A DNA stretch of 64,000 nt from Anaerotruncus rubiinfantis (GCF_900078395.1 NZ_FKLA01000009.1:37305-101304); one strand, 5' to 3'. Positions 15,795-24,953 are shown, counted from the first letter of the stretch. Notes: generated by a model not told the origin, from the sequence alone. Translations and numbers: made by a program.

Positions 15795-18302
15795 ATGCAG
15801 CTTCAATCGATCGATGCCCAAAAGGGCGTCTGCCGCAAAGCCTTTTTCCTCGCGCTTCTGACAGCCGCGCTGATCTTTATCCCCTTCATGGTCTACGATA
15901 AAGGGTACTTTTTCTTTTTCGGGGATTTCAACGTCCAGCAGATCCCCTTTTACAAACTGGCGCACGAAGCGGTGCGCACCGGGGATATTTTTTGGAACTG
16001 GTACACCGATCTCGGCGCCAACTTCATCGGTTCCTACTCCTTCTATCTGCTCGGCAGCCCATTTTTCTGGCTGACCATCCCCTTCCCAACCGAATTTGTC
16101 CCACACCTGATGGCCCCGCTGCTGATCTTAAAGCACGCCTGTGCAGCGGCGACTTCTGCGCTCTATCTCAAGCGGTTTGTGAAAACCCGCGAATACGTCG
16201 TGATGGGCGCCATCCTCTACGCCTTCTCGGGCTTTGCGGTCTACAACATTTTTTTCAATCACTTCCATGAGGCGATTGTCTTTTTCCCGCTGCTGCTGGT
16301 CGGCATGGAGGAATTGGTCACAGAAAACCGCCGCGGCATATTCGCGCTGGCGGTTGCGATCAATGCGATCGTCAACTACTGGTTCTTTATCGGTGAAGTG
16401 GTTTTCGTGCTGATCTATTTCGCATTCCGTTCGTTCTCCCGCGACTGGCGCATGACCCTCAAAAAGTTCTTCTGGGTCGCGTTTGAATCGGTGGTGGGCA
16501 TGCTGCTGGCGATGTTCCTTTTCCTGCCGAGCGCGCTTGCCATCCTGGGCAATCCCCGCACCGGCGGGACCGAACTGCTTGACGGCTGGAATTTCTGGCT
16601 CTATTGGCACGCGCAGCTCTACCCCGCTATCATCACGAGCATGTTCTTCCCGCCCGATCTGCCCTCCCGGCCGAACCTCTTCCCTGACCGCGGCGCGAAA
16701 TGGGCTTCGCTCTCGGCCTGGCTGCCCCTTTTCAGCATGACCGGTGTCATCGCCTATGTCCAATCGAAACGCGACTGGCTGCGAAAAATCCTGCTGTTCT
16801 GCCTCGCCTGCGCGCTTCTGCCAGGGCTCAACAGCATGTTTATCATGTTCAACAATTCCTATTACGCCCGCTGGTATTATATGCCCATCCTGCTGATGGC
16901 AATGGCCACCATGATCGCGCTCGAAAACCGTTCGATCAATCTTGAGCGGGGATTCAAAATTACCGCGGTGTTCACCGCCGCCGTCACCGCGATCCTGGGG
17001 CTTACCCCGATCATCGATTCGGCTGGCAAAGTGTCGCTGGGGCTCACCAAATACCCGGAACGTTTCGCAGCGATCGCCGCCATCAGCCTGCTGGGGCTCG
17101 CGGCGCTCATTCTCATCATCCGCCGCTACCGCGAGACAAAGCTCTTTTCCCGGATTCTCACCTGCGCGCTCTGCTTCGTCTGCGTGACCTATTCGATCAC
17201 CTTCATCGCCATGGGCAAATGCCACTCGGATTATCCGGATTTCCTGCGCGACACGGCGCTCGACGGCCGTTACCAGATCGATCTGCCGCAGGAGCAGTTT
17301 GCGCGCGCGGACATCTATCAGGGAATGGACAACCTGGGCATGTACTGGCACCTGCCGAACATCCAGGCCTTCCATTCCATCGTCCCGGTCTCGATCATGG
17401 AGTTCTATCCGGATGTCGGAGTCAAGCGGGATGTCTCCTCCAAGCCTGAGACGAAATATTACCAGCTGCGTTCACTCTTATCGGTGCGCTGGCTCTTCAT
17501 TGCGGATGACAAGGAGGAGCAGGACCCGATGCCGGGCTATTCTTTCTACGACCAGCAGATTGGCTTCAACATCTACGAAAATGACTACTACATCCCCATG
17601 GGCTTCACCTACGATTACTATATCACTGAAACCCAGCTCAACACGGTGGATGAGGCGCAGCGCTCCGCGGTGCTCCTGCGGGCGATGGCGCTCGACAAGG
17701 AGGACGCCGTGCAAAACGACGACCTGCTCGAGGAAATGCCGCCGGAATATTACGAATATCTTGGGGAAGAGGACTTCTATATCGACGCGGAAAACCGCCG
17801 CGCAACAGCCGCCGAATCCTTCGAAATCGACAATCGCGGCTTCACCGCGCAGATCGACCTGCCGCGGGAGAACCTTGTCTTTTTCTCGGTGCCGTACGAT
17901 AAGGGCTGGAGCGCCACTGTGAACGGCGAGCCCGCAAAAATCGTGCAGGCGAATATTGGATTCATGGCCGTACGCGCGCCGGCGGGCGAAAACACCATCC
18001 GTTTCTCCTATATGACACCGGGGCTCCTGCCCGGCATTGCGGGGAGCATCCTAGGAGTCGCCGTGCTGATAATCTACCTGCTCATCTGGAGGAAGCGCCG
18101 CCCCGCGCCCGAACCACTGCCGCCGCGCGGCAAGACAAATGGCTTTGATGCGCTGCGTGTGCCGGACGGCCCGGAGCCCGAGTGGATGGAACTGCCCGCG
18201 CCGCCCGCCGAATGGTTCGACGAGCATCCGCAATCGCCGCCCGGGGAATCGAAAGGTTCAAAGCAGGACGGCAGTCAACAAAAACGGGAGGGAACCGCAT
18301 GA
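15795..18302 (+). CDS. YfhO family polytopic membrane glycosyltransferase
   Basis: An 835-residue protein with a dozen or more membrane segments in its first 480 residues, then an extracellular domain and a last membrane span near 745-765 with a Pro-rich cytoplasmic tail. YfhO proteins are GT-C type enzymes; in Bacillus and Staphylococcus YfhO works with the GT2 enzyme CsbB to add sugar to lipoteichoic acid. The acidic pair in the first loop, FGDFNVQQIPFYK, is typical. The ATG at 15795 follows GGAGG at 15783-15787, while an in-frame ATG at 15759 lies almost on the -10 box. Its stop overlaps the next start (ATGA), and that next gene is a CsbB-like GT2, which supports the call. Confidence 0.87.
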   Translation: MQLQSIDAQKGVCRKAFFLALLTAALIFIPFMVYDKGYFFFFGDFNVQQIPFYKLAHEAVRTGDIFWNWYTDLGANFIGSYSFYLLGSPFFWLTIPFPTEFVPHLMAPLLILKHACAAATSALYLKRFVKTREYVVMGAILYAFSGFAVYNIFFNHFHEAIVFFPLLLVGMEELVTENRRGIFALAVAINAIVNYWFFIGEVVFVLIYFAFRSFSRDWRMTLKKFFWVAFESVVGMLLAMFLFLPSALAILGNPRTGGTELLDGWNFWLYWHAQLYPAIITSMFFPPDLPSRPNLFPDRGAKWASLSAWLPLFSMTGVIAYVQSKRDWLRKILLFCLACALLPGLNSMFIMFNNSYYARWYYMPILLMAMATMIALENRSINLERGFKITAVFTAAVTAILGLTPIIDSAGKVSLGLTKYPERFAAIAAISLLGLAALILIIRRYRETKLFSRILTCALCFVCVTYSITFIAMGKCHSDYPDFLRDTALDGRYQIDLPQEQFARADIYQGMDNLGMYWHLPNIQAFHSIVPVSIMEFYPDVGVKRDVSSKPETKYYQLRSLLSVRWLFIADDKEEQDPMPGYSFYDQQIGFNIYENDYYIPMGFTYDYYITETQLNTVDEAQRSAVLLRAMALDKEDAVQNDDLLEEMPPEYYEYLGEEDFYIDAENRRATAAESFEIDNRGFTAQIDLPRENLVFFSVPYDKGWSATVNGEPAKIVQANIGFMAVRAPAGENTIRFSYMTPGLLPGIAGSILGVAVLIIYLLIWRKRRPAPEPLPPRGKTNGFDALRVPDGPEPEWMELPAPPAEWFDEHPQSPPGESKGSKQDGSQQKREGTA

Positions 18303-19282
18303 ACGACATCCTATATCTCGTGATCCCCTGTTATAACGAACAGGAGGTGCTGCCCGAAACAGCGCGCCGCCTGACCGCCAAGCTCGGCGGAATGATTGAA
18401 CAGGGAACCGTTTCTCCAAAAAGCAAAGTGCTTTTCGTGGACGACGGCAGCCGCGACGCCACCTGGGCGCTGATTGCCGACCTGCATAAGCGCAACCCGC
18501 TTTTTTCCGGGCTCAAGCTTTCCCACAATCAGGGGCATCAGAACGCGCTGGTCGCGGGGCTGATGCAGGCAAAGGATTTCTGCGACATCGCCATCTCGAT
18601 GGACGCCGACCTGCAGGACGACGTGGATGCGATCGACCGGTTTGTCGCTGAGTATCAAAACGGCTGCGACATCGTCTATGGGGTGCGTTCCTCCCGTGCG
18701 AAGGACACCGTTTTCAAGCGCACGACGGCGGTGGGGTACTATAAATTCCTCAAATGGATGGGCGTTGAGATTGTGGAAAATCATGCTGACTACCGGCTGA
18801 TGAGCCGCCGCGCGCTGGAAGCGCTCGCGCAGTATGACGAAGTCAACCTTTTTCTGCGCGGTATCGTCCCGCTGATCGGTTTTCGCACTTCGGTGGTCAC
18901 CTATGAACGCAGCGAACGATTTGCTGGTGAGTCGAAATACCCTCTCAAGAAAATGCTCGCCTTTGCCATCGACGGGATCACATCCTTCTCGGTCAAACCG
19001 ATCCGCCTCATCACCACGCTGGGATTCGTGATCTTTTTTGTAAGCTGCCTGTGCCTTTTGTGGCTGCTCATCACCAAGCTGTTCGGTTACACAGTGGAGG
19101 GCTGGACCACCCTGATGGGGTCGGTCTGGGCGCTCGGCGGCATTCAGCTGCTCTGCCTGGGAATCCTGGGCGAATATATTGGAAAAATCTATAAGGAAGT
19201 CAAGCACCGGCCCCGTTTTATTGTGGACCGTTTCTTAAATACACAGGAGGAATCCAAACAGGAGGTCAATCGCGATGTCTGA
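18299..19282 (+). CDS. GT2 family glycosyltransferase, CsbB/YkoT type with membrane anchor
   Basis: A 327-residue GT-A enzyme: NDILYLVIPCYNEQEVLPET at the start, nucleotide-sugar motif VDDGSRD near residue 43 and the metal-binding SMDADLQDD near residue 100. Two C-terminal membrane segments (about 235-260 and 270-295) match the CsbB/GtrB/DPM-like class, which makes undecaprenyl-phosphate-linked sugar. The start overlaps the YfhO-like gene by four bases. Together they probably load a lipid-linked sugar and transfer it to an envelope polymer. Which sugar and polymer cannot be read from sequence. Confidence 0.9.
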   Translation: MNDILYLVIPCYNEQEVLPETARRLTAKLGGMIEQGTVSPKSKVLFVDDGSRDATWALIADLHKRNPLFSGLKLSHNQGHQNALVAGLMQAKDFCDIAISMDADLQDDVDAIDRFVAEYQNGCDIVYGVRSSRAKDTVFKRTTAVGYYKFLKWMGVEIVENHADYRLMSRRALEALAQYDEVNLFLRGIVPLIGFRTSVVTYERSERFAGESKYPLKKMLAFAIDGITSFSVKPIRLITTLGFVIFFVSCLCLLWLLITKLFGYTVEGWTTLMGSVWALGGIQLLCLGILGEYIGKIYKEVKHRPRFIVDRFLNTQEESKQEVNRDV

Positions 19283-20162
19283 AATCATCTTAAAATCCGG
19301 CGGCTCCAAAGCGATCTGCAGCACGGTCGGCGCGGAGGTCACATCTTTTATTCCAGCGAACGGCCGGGAATATATCTGGCAGGCTGATCCGGCTATCTGG
19401 CCGAACCACACTCCCATGCTGTTTCCCGCGTGCGGGGCCACAATGGACGACCACGCTTATTTTGACGGCGTGGAATATCCGCTCGGCAAACATGGATTTA
19501 CTCGTAAAATCCCGTTCACCCTTGGTAAACATGGCGTGGATTTCGTAGAATATATCTATGAATCGAATGCGGAAACCCTGCGGCAGTATCCGTTTGAATT
19601 TGTACTGCATGTCACGCACACCATCTGCGAAAATGGTTTTTCCACGGTCTTCCTGGTCGAAAACAAATCCGGCAAGCGTATGCCGATGTGCATCGGTGGG
19701 CATCCGGGATTCGCGTGCCCCATTTACGACGGGGAAACGTTCAATGACTATGTGCTCAAGTTTGAATACATGGAGGATGGCAAAAATCTGACGATGAGCG
19801 ACGGCACCTGCATCGACGGGGAGGAATATCTGCCGGATTTTCACAATTCCGACACGCTCGCGCTTGACCACGCGCTCTTTGATCCACGCGACGCGCTCAT
19901 CTTTGACAACCTCAAATCCCGCGTGGTAAAGCTCCTAAATCCCAAAACCGGTAAGGGCTTTTCATTTGATTTTCATAAATTTGATGTGCTCGCCGTTTGG
20001 TCGATCCCGAATAAGAACGGCAATTACCTCTGCCTGGAGCCGTGGTGCGGCATGCCCGCCGTAAAGGGCGAATCAGGCGAATTCTCCGAGAAAAAATACT
20101 GCAAATGGATCGAGCCCGGTGAATGCTTTAAGGTCGGGTATTCTCTGGAGGTGATTGAATGA
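19275..20162 (+). CDS. Aldose 1-epimerase family protein (LacX-like)
   Basis: A 295-residue galactose mutarotase-like beta-sandwich. Catalytic-type residues are plausible in GKHGFTRKIPF (His near 77), CIGGHPGFACP (His near 140, the usual proton donor region) and the Glu in the C-terminal YLCLEPWCGMP. The sequence is closer to the LacX/YihR-like branch than to classic GalM. It overlaps the glycosyltransferase gene by eight bases with an AGGAGG ribosome site upstream, so it belongs to the same operon and may act on the sugar used there (inference). Confidence 0.85.
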   Translation: MSEIILKSGGSKAICSTVGAEVTSFIPANGREYIWQADPAIWPNHTPMLFPACGATMDDHAYFDGVEYPLGKHGFTRKIPFTLGKHGVDFVEYIYESNAETLRQYPFEFVLHVTHTICENGFSTVFLVENKSGKRMPMCIGGHPGFACPIYDGETFNDYVLKFEYMEDGKNLTMSDGTCIDGEEYLPDFHNSDTLALDHALFDPRDALIFDNLKSRVVKLLNPKTGKGFSFDFHKFDVLAVWSIPNKNGNYLCLEPWCGMPAVKGESGEFSEKKYCKWIEPGECFKVGYSLEVIE

Positions 20163-20311
20163 TGCACAGTATCGTCTATTCCATCATCCCGCTGCTGCTC
20201 ACGGGCTTTTTTGGCCTGATCGGGATCGCGGTCACCGCGCTGGCAGTCTACGCCCTGCTGCTCGGGATCAAAATCATGCGCTGGTACATAAAGGAGCATG
20301 ATATTCACTAG
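20159..20311 (+). CDS. Small single-span membrane protein, 50 residues
   Basis: An ATG at 20159, overlapping the epimerase stop (ATGA), opens a 50-codon frame. The product has one long hydrophobic stretch (about residues 5-38) and a charged C-terminus ending KEHDIH. A second ATG follows at once at 20162. The TGGAGG at 20147-20152 is a well-placed ribosome site. The tight overlap and the membrane segment argue for a real fourth gene of the glycosylation operon. No family is recognised. Confidence 0.65.
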   Translation: MMHSIVYSIIPLLLTGFFGLIGIAVTALAVYALLLGIKIMRWYIKEHDIH

Positions 20312-20321
20312 CGTGGAGCTT

Positions 20322-20585
20322 ATGCGCCTTTCACGCGCCCGGAGATACTTTCTTGCGCGCACAAGAAAGTATCCAAAGAATGCGCCCGGGGAGTTCCCCG
20401 GGACCCCCATGCGGGCTGTTTCGTTGCCTGCGGCAAAGACAGCCCGCAATCTGCCTCAGACAAAACGCAACTTGCCGCGTGAGAATAAGCACGCGGGACG
20501 GGTTTTCGCAACCATTGCGAAAACCGGCTGCGCCGAAAAAGGACAAACCGATTGAAAAAGCCTCCCGCCTGCGGCGGGAGGCTTT
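20322..20585 (+). repeat. Class B intergenic multi-hairpin element, copy B2
   Basis: The clearest class B copy. Hairpin 1: GATACTTTCTTG (20344-20355) with CAAGAAAGTATC (20362-20373). Hairpin 2: CCCGGGGA/TCCCCGGG (20385-20402). Hairpin 3: GCGGGCTGT (20411-20419) with ACAGCCCGC (20439-20447), inner GTTGCC/GGCAA. Core GGCAAAGACAGC...CAATCTG (20432-20453). Hairpin 4: CCGCGTG/CACGCGG (20475-20496). Hairpin 5: GGTTTTCGCAA (20501-20511) with TTGCGAAAACC (20515-20525). It closes with CCGATTGAAAAA and a CCTCCCGC/GCGGGAGG terminator at 20561-20583. Confidence 0.88.
20561..20585. terminator. Intrinsic terminator at the end of element B2
   Basis: AAGCCTCCCGC/GCGGGAGGCTT with a short loop, followed by TTATT. 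It lies between the glycosylation operon and the convergent radical SAM gene and can serve both. Confidence 0.8.
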
Positions 20586-22164
20586 ATTCGAGTTTTTTCA
20601 CGGCTGCGCGGCCGAAAAGGTCCCGCTTTGCGTAGTCAAAAACGAGCACAGTCCGGATGGACGGGCGGGACGGGCAGGTCACATCGAACGGAAAGGTTTC
20701 CACATGCGCAGCGGGCGGCAGTCCATACTGTGCCGGTCGGGACGGCTCGCCCATCGGACATCCCTTTGGCAGACGGCGGGGCCGTTCATGCAGGCAGAGG
20801 TCGTATTTCATCAGCCAGCCCATGATTTCCCGGTCACAGCCCTGCCGGACCGCAAAATCAAGGAGCCGTTCGTAATATTCGTACTTGCCGACCGCACGCG
20901 CGGGCATCCCTTCCCCAAGGGCAAGCAGCGTCCAAAACGGCGACACACTGTATTCCAAAAGATAATCGAGCGCATGTGAAAAACGGCCGGAATTGTAATA
21001 AGTTTCGGTCATCTCCTCCACCGTTTTGAGCCGCGCAAGCTCCGGGAAGGAAAGTTGTGGCGTGCAGAGCACTTCATAAGGCGGTTCAGCGCTGTGTATG
21101 ATCCCATACTCCGTCCGCTTTTCATAGAGCGATGAACCCCGCAGCAGTTTGAGAAATCCCAGCTGAAGCTGCTGGGGACGCATGCTGAAAACTTCGTCGT
21201 ACGACTGCCCGAATCGCTGAAAGGTTTCGAGCGGCAGCCCTGCGATCAGGTCGAGATGCTGGTGGATATTCCCGGCGGCTTTTACAGCGGCAACATTTTC
21301 CCGCAGCTTCACAAGATCGGTCGCGCGGCAGATTTTTTGCAGGGCCTGCTCGCAGGTGCTCTGCACACCGATTTCAAACTGAAAAAGCCCGGGCCGCACG
21401 GCTTGCAGGAACGCGAGCTGCTCTCCAGTGGTAAGATCGCCGCCCAGTTCCATCTGAAACGAGGTGACGCCGTTATCGTGTTCGGCAAGATACCGCCAGA
21501 TAGCAAGCGCTCGCCTTGCATCCAGATTAAAAGTACGGTCGACAAATTTCACCTGCATGACCTTTGCGTCAAGAAACCGCTGTAAGTCCCTGTAAACCAA
21601 TTCGAGCGAACGAAAGCGCGGCGTTCGGTCAGCGGAGGAAAGACAGTAGGAGCAGCCAAACGGACATCCGCGCGAGGATTCGTAATAAAGCACCCTGTTC
21701 TGGAGCGCGGCAAGATCGGTATAGGGAAACGGCAGCGCGTCGAGATCGGCAAAGCCGGTCCCGCGGTAAATACCGCGGGGGCGTTTCTCGCCCGCGACGC
21801 GCGCGACGAGCGGCTCGCCTTCGCCGCAGATCACCGCGTCAGCCCATGGCATCGCAGTGAGCTGCGTCTGCGGGTCGAACGACACCTCCGGTCCGCCGAG
21901 TACGATTGGCGTATCGGGAAAGAGCAGCCGGAAATCCGCCCCCACCTGCCGGATCATCCGGATGTTCCACAGGTAACAGGAAAAAAAGAGTTTGTCCGGT
22001 GCACGGGCCACAATGTCGGCAAGGATTTCCCGCGGCTGCTGATTGATCGTGTATTCCCCAATTTCAGCGTCAAAACCGGCAGCCCGCAGTTCATTGCGCA
22101 GATAGCGCACCGCCAGATTGGTATGGCTGAATTTGGCGTTAAGCGCCACCAGCAATATGCGCAT
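20584..22164 (-). CDS. B12-binding radical SAM protein (DUF4080-type C-terminus)
   Basis: A 526-residue protein with an N-terminal cobalamin-binding-like domain (about 1-140, including PIVLGGPEVSFD), a radical SAM core with the cluster motif CPFGCSYC (C-x3-C-x2-C, near residue 172) and a C-terminal DUF4080-like region. Such proteins are common in anaerobes and mostly uncharacterised; methyl transfer or other radical chemistry on an unknown substrate is possible. The N-terminal MRILLVALNAKFSHTNLAVR is typical of this group. No biosynthetic partner lies nearby, so context gives no substrate. Confidence 0.87.
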   Translation of the reverse strand: MRILLVALNAKFSHTNLAVRYLRNELRAAGFDAEIGEYTINQQPREILADIVARAPDKLFFSCYLWNIRMIRQVGADFRLLFPDTPIVLGGPEVSFDPQTQLTAMPWADAVICGEGEPLVARVAGEKRPRGIYRGTGFADLDALPFPYTDLAALQNRVLYYESSRGCPFGCSYCLSSADRTPRFRSLELVYRDLQRFLDAKVMQVKFVDRTFNLDARRALAIWRYLAEHDNGVTSFQMELGGDLTTGEQLAFLQAVRPGLFQFEIGVQSTCEQALQKICRATDLVKLRENVAAVKAAGNIHQHLDLIAGLPLETFQRFGQSYDEVFSMRPQQLQLGFLKLLRGSSLYEKRTEYGIIHSAEPPYEVLCTPQLSFPELARLKTVEEMTETYYNSGRFSHALDYLLEYSVSPFWTLLALGEGMPARAVGKYEYYERLLDFAVRQGCDREIMGWLMKYDLCLHERPRRLPKGCPMGEPSRPAQYGLPPAAHVETFPFDVTCPSRPSIRTVLVFDYAKRDLFGRAAVKKLE

Positions 22165-22204
22165 CGCGCACCCGCCTTTCGTTCGTTTTTAATTACCGCC
22201 CCAT

Positions 22205-22432
22205 CCGCTCCGTCGGCAGAAAGAGCGGCGGTGCGGCAAACGTGGCCATCAGCCCTGAGCTGGCCGTTTTGGGGGGGAGCCGGCGCGACGCAGGTCTCGA
22301 AGCCTAAGGACGCGGCCGCCGCCTTTGCGAAGCAACCAGCGGCGGCGGGGGTCCAAGGGGTTTCCCCTTGGCGTGTTCTTTCCCCTATTTCTTGCACGAG
22401 CAAGAAATAGGGCCCGGGCGCGCGGAGGGCGC
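22205..22432 (-). repeat. Class A intergenic multi-hairpin element, copy A2
   Basis: In - orientation directly after the tex stop. Hairpin 1 is a perfect 13-bp stem, 22383-22395 with 22400-22412, the same arms as A1 but with loop ACGA. Hairpin 2 AAGGGG/CCCCTT, the TTGCTTCGCAAA module and the tail (22249-22265) follow. From hairpin 1 through the GCCGCC module it is almost identical to A1 over about 100 bases, though the two are 10.7 kb apart and in opposite orientation. Confidence 0.85.
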
Positions 22433-22434
22433 AA

Positions 22435-24594
22435 TTACATCTGCTTCGGCTTTTTCATGGTGAGCGAAATACGTTTCTTCTGTACATCCACCGAAATAAC
22501 CCACACGGTAACGATATCGCCTACCTTGAGCACCTCGCTCGGATGCTTGATATAACGGTTGGTGATCTGTGAGATGTGTACCAGCCCATCCTGATGCACA
22601 CCGATATCCACGAACACGCCAAAGTCGATCACATTGCGTACGGTGCCCCTCAGCTCCATTCCGGGTTTCAAGTCCTTGAGATCCATAATGTCGCTGCGCA
22701 GCATCGGCTGCGGCAGGTCGTCGCGCAGATCGCGGCCGGGCTTTAAAAGCTCGTTTACGATGTCCCGGAGGGTCGGCACGCCGATTCCGCAGCATTCCGC
22801 CACCTTCGCCTCGCCCTGGGCCTTCACCTTGTCCGGCAGATCTGAAATCTTATGCCCCGCCACATCCGCAAGGGTGTAGCCGAAACTCTCCAGCACCGTT
22901 TTTGCAGCATCATAGCTTTCCGGATGCACGCCGGTATTATCAAGCACATTTTTCGCGTGCGGGATGCGCAGAAATCCTGCGCACTGCTCATACGCCTTGG
23001 GGCCGAGCTTCGGCACCTTTTTGAGCTGTGGCCGGGAGGTAAATTCCCCATTCTCCTCGCGGTAGGCAACAATGTTCTTCGCGACCGCCGCCGAAAGTCC
23101 CGAAACATATCCCAATAGTGACGCGGACGCCGTGTTTAGATCCACGCCGACCCGGTTTACGCAGTCTTCCACCACGCCCGCAAGCGTCTCGTCAAGCCGT
23201 TTGGGCGGCATGTCGTGCTGGTACTGGCCCACGCCGACCGACTTCGGGTCGATCTTCACAAGCTCTGCCAGCGGGTCCTGCAGCCGCCGCGCGATCGAAA
23301 CCGCACTGCGCAGTGAAACGTCATAGTCCGGGAATTCGGCCGCCGCAAGCTTCGAGGCCGAATAGACCGACGCGCCGGCCTCGTTGACCATCATGTACTG
23401 GAGCCCGCAGTCAAGCTCATGGATCATCTCGGCCGCGAAGATCTCGCTTTCCTTGGAAGCAGTGCCGTTGCCGATCGAAAGCACCTGCACGCCGTGCTTT
23501 TTGATCAGCGCGCCAAGGACGCGTTTGGCTTCAACGGTTTTGTTCTGCGGCGGGGTCGGATAGACCACCGTCGTGTCGAGCACCTTGCCGGTCTGGTCAA
23601 CCACCGCGATCTTACAGCCGGTCCGGTAGGCCGGGTCGATCGCGAGCACTGTCTTTCCCTTGACCGGCGGCTGCATGAGCAGCGCCTTCAGGTTCACGCC
23701 GAAGTTTTTGATCGCCTGTTCGTTCGCCATTTCGGTGAGATCGGAACGCACCTCTCGTTCAAGCGAAGGATGGATCAGTCGTTTATAAGCGTCCGCGACC
23801 GCTTCCTGCACCAGGCCCGTGGTGATGCTGCCCTTTTTGACAAACAACCCGCCAAGCAGCCCGGCGGCATATCCTCCGTCCACCTCAACGGCGACCTTGA
23901 GGAATTCCTCCTTCTCTCCGCGGTTGAGCGCCAAAACCCGATGGCTTGGGACCTTGGCAACCGGTTCCGCGTAGTCATAATAGGTGCTGTAGACGCTCTC
24001 CTTGTCCGGATCGGCGGCCACGCTGCGCAGGACGGCATTCTTCTGATAATAAAGACGCAGCCGCTGGCGGCCCTCCGCGCTGTCTGACACCTGTTCCGCA
24101 ATGATGTCGCAGGCTCCCGCGATGGCGTCCTCCGCCGTCGGGATCTCCTTCTCCGGATCGACGAACGGCGCGGCCAGCGCTTGCGCCGTACCGGAGGTTT
24201 TGTCCTGTGCGAGGATCAGTTCCGCCAGTGGTTCCAGCCCGCGTTCCTTCGCAATCGTCGCGCGGGTGCGCCGCTTCTGCTTATAGGGGCGGTAGATGTC
24301 CTCCAGGCGGGCGAGCGTCTCGGCCGCGGCAATATCGGCGGCAAGGTCCTCGGTCATCTTGCCTTGTTCCGTGATCGAATCGGTGATCTCCTGTTTTCGT
24401 TTTTCAAGCCCGCGCAGATATTCGAGCCGGTCGGAAAGTTCCCGCAGCACCTGATCGTCACAGGAACCGGTTTTTTCCTTTCGGTAACGCGCAATGAACG
24501 GGATGGTATTGCCCTCGTCGATGAGCGCGATGATGTTTTCCACCAGGTTTTTTGCAATGTTGAATTCCTTTGAAAGGATCGCGGCAAAGTCCAT
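22435..24594 (-). CDS. tex: Tex family RNA-binding transcription accessory protein
   Basis: A 719-residue Tex protein, a conserved nucleic-acid-binding protein that affects transcription. Domain order fits: N-terminal helical region; YqgF-like RNase H fold (about 325-450, starting near VLAIDPAYRTGCK); helix-hairpin-helix segments (about 480-560, including VGVDLNTAS and KKVPKLGPKAYEQCAGFLR); and a C-terminal S1 domain (GVFVDIGVHQDGLVHISQ, about 655-672) ending just after it. The ribosome site AAGGAG precedes the ATG. It stands alone, with a class A element at its 3' end. Confidence 0.95.
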   Translation of the reverse strand: MDFAAILSKEFNIAKNLVENIIALIDEGNTIPFIARYRKEKTGSCDDQVLRELSDRLEYLRGLEKRKQEITDSITEQGKMTEDLAADIAAAETLARLEDIYRPYKQKRRTRATIAKERGLEPLAELILAQDKTSGTAQALAAPFVDPEKEIPTAEDAIAGACDIIAEQVSDSAEGRQRLRLYYQKNAVLRSVAADPDKESVYSTYYDYAEPVAKVPSHRVLALNRGEKEEFLKVAVEVDGGYAAGLLGGLFVKKGSITTGLVQEAVADAYKRLIHPSLEREVRSDLTEMANEQAIKNFGVNLKALLMQPPVKGKTVLAIDPAYRTGCKIAVVDQTGKVLDTTVVYPTPPQNKTVEAKRVLGALIKKHGVQVLSIGNGTASKESEIFAAEMIHELDCGLQYMMVNEAGASVYSASKLAAAEFPDYDVSLRSAVSIARRLQDPLAELVKIDPKSVGVGQYQHDMPPKRLDETLAGVVEDCVNRVGVDLNTASASLLGYVSGLSAAVAKNIVAYREENGEFTSRPQLKKVPKLGPKAYEQCAGFLRIPHAKNVLDNTGVHPESYDAAKTVLESFGYTLADVAGHKISDLPDKVKAQGEAKVAECCGIGVPTLRDIVNELLKPGRDLRDDLPQPMLRSDIMDLKDLKPGMELRGTVRNVIDFGVFVDIGVHQDGLVHISQITNRYIKHPSEVLKVGDIVTVWVISVDVQKKRISLTMKKPKQM

Positions 24595-24609
24595 AAACGG
24601 TATTTCTCC

Positions 24610-24828
24610 TTACTTTCGATGTTTCAGCCAGACAATTACGCCGATCACAGCGGCAATCACAACAAGCGCCACTGTCGGCCAAACGGCTGGATTCGTTTTG
24701 GTGGCTGTGGTCACAAAAACGGCCGTCGGGCCGTCCGCGCCGCCGATGACGCCGACCGAGCTCGCCTCCCCGCAGCCGGCAAGCGCCAAAAGCAGCCCGG
24801 CAGGGAGCAGCCTTTTTAAAAATTGCAT
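24610..24828 (-). CDS. Small lipoprotein with an IGGADGPT motif and a C-terminal membrane span
   Basis: The 72-residue product starts MQFLKRLLPA, has a lipobox LALAGC (Cys about residue 19), then VGVIGGADGPTAVFVT and a single membrane span (about 49-67) ending in KHRK. The glycine-rich stretch matches one I know from the beta subunit of sodium-translocating decarboxylases, but the remaining ten or so membrane helices of that subunit are absent. The start follows GAGGG; the upstream ATG at 24876 lacks a ribosome site and would spoil the signal. It lies 15 bases upstream of tex on the same strand, so the two may be co-transcribed. Function unknown. Confidence 0.7.
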   Translation of the reverse strand: MQFLKRLLPAGLLLALAGCGEASSVGVIGGADGPTAVFVTTATKTNPAVWPTVALVVIAAVIGVIVWLKHRK

Positions 24829-24953
24829 GTTGTTTTTCCCTCTTTCCAATGATACGATAGATATATAGTATATCATTTTCGGCCTGTTCTTTCAAACAGC
24901 TCAAATTTCACAAAATCGGCGGAATTTCCCCGTACAGTTTGTTGGCTTCTCCA

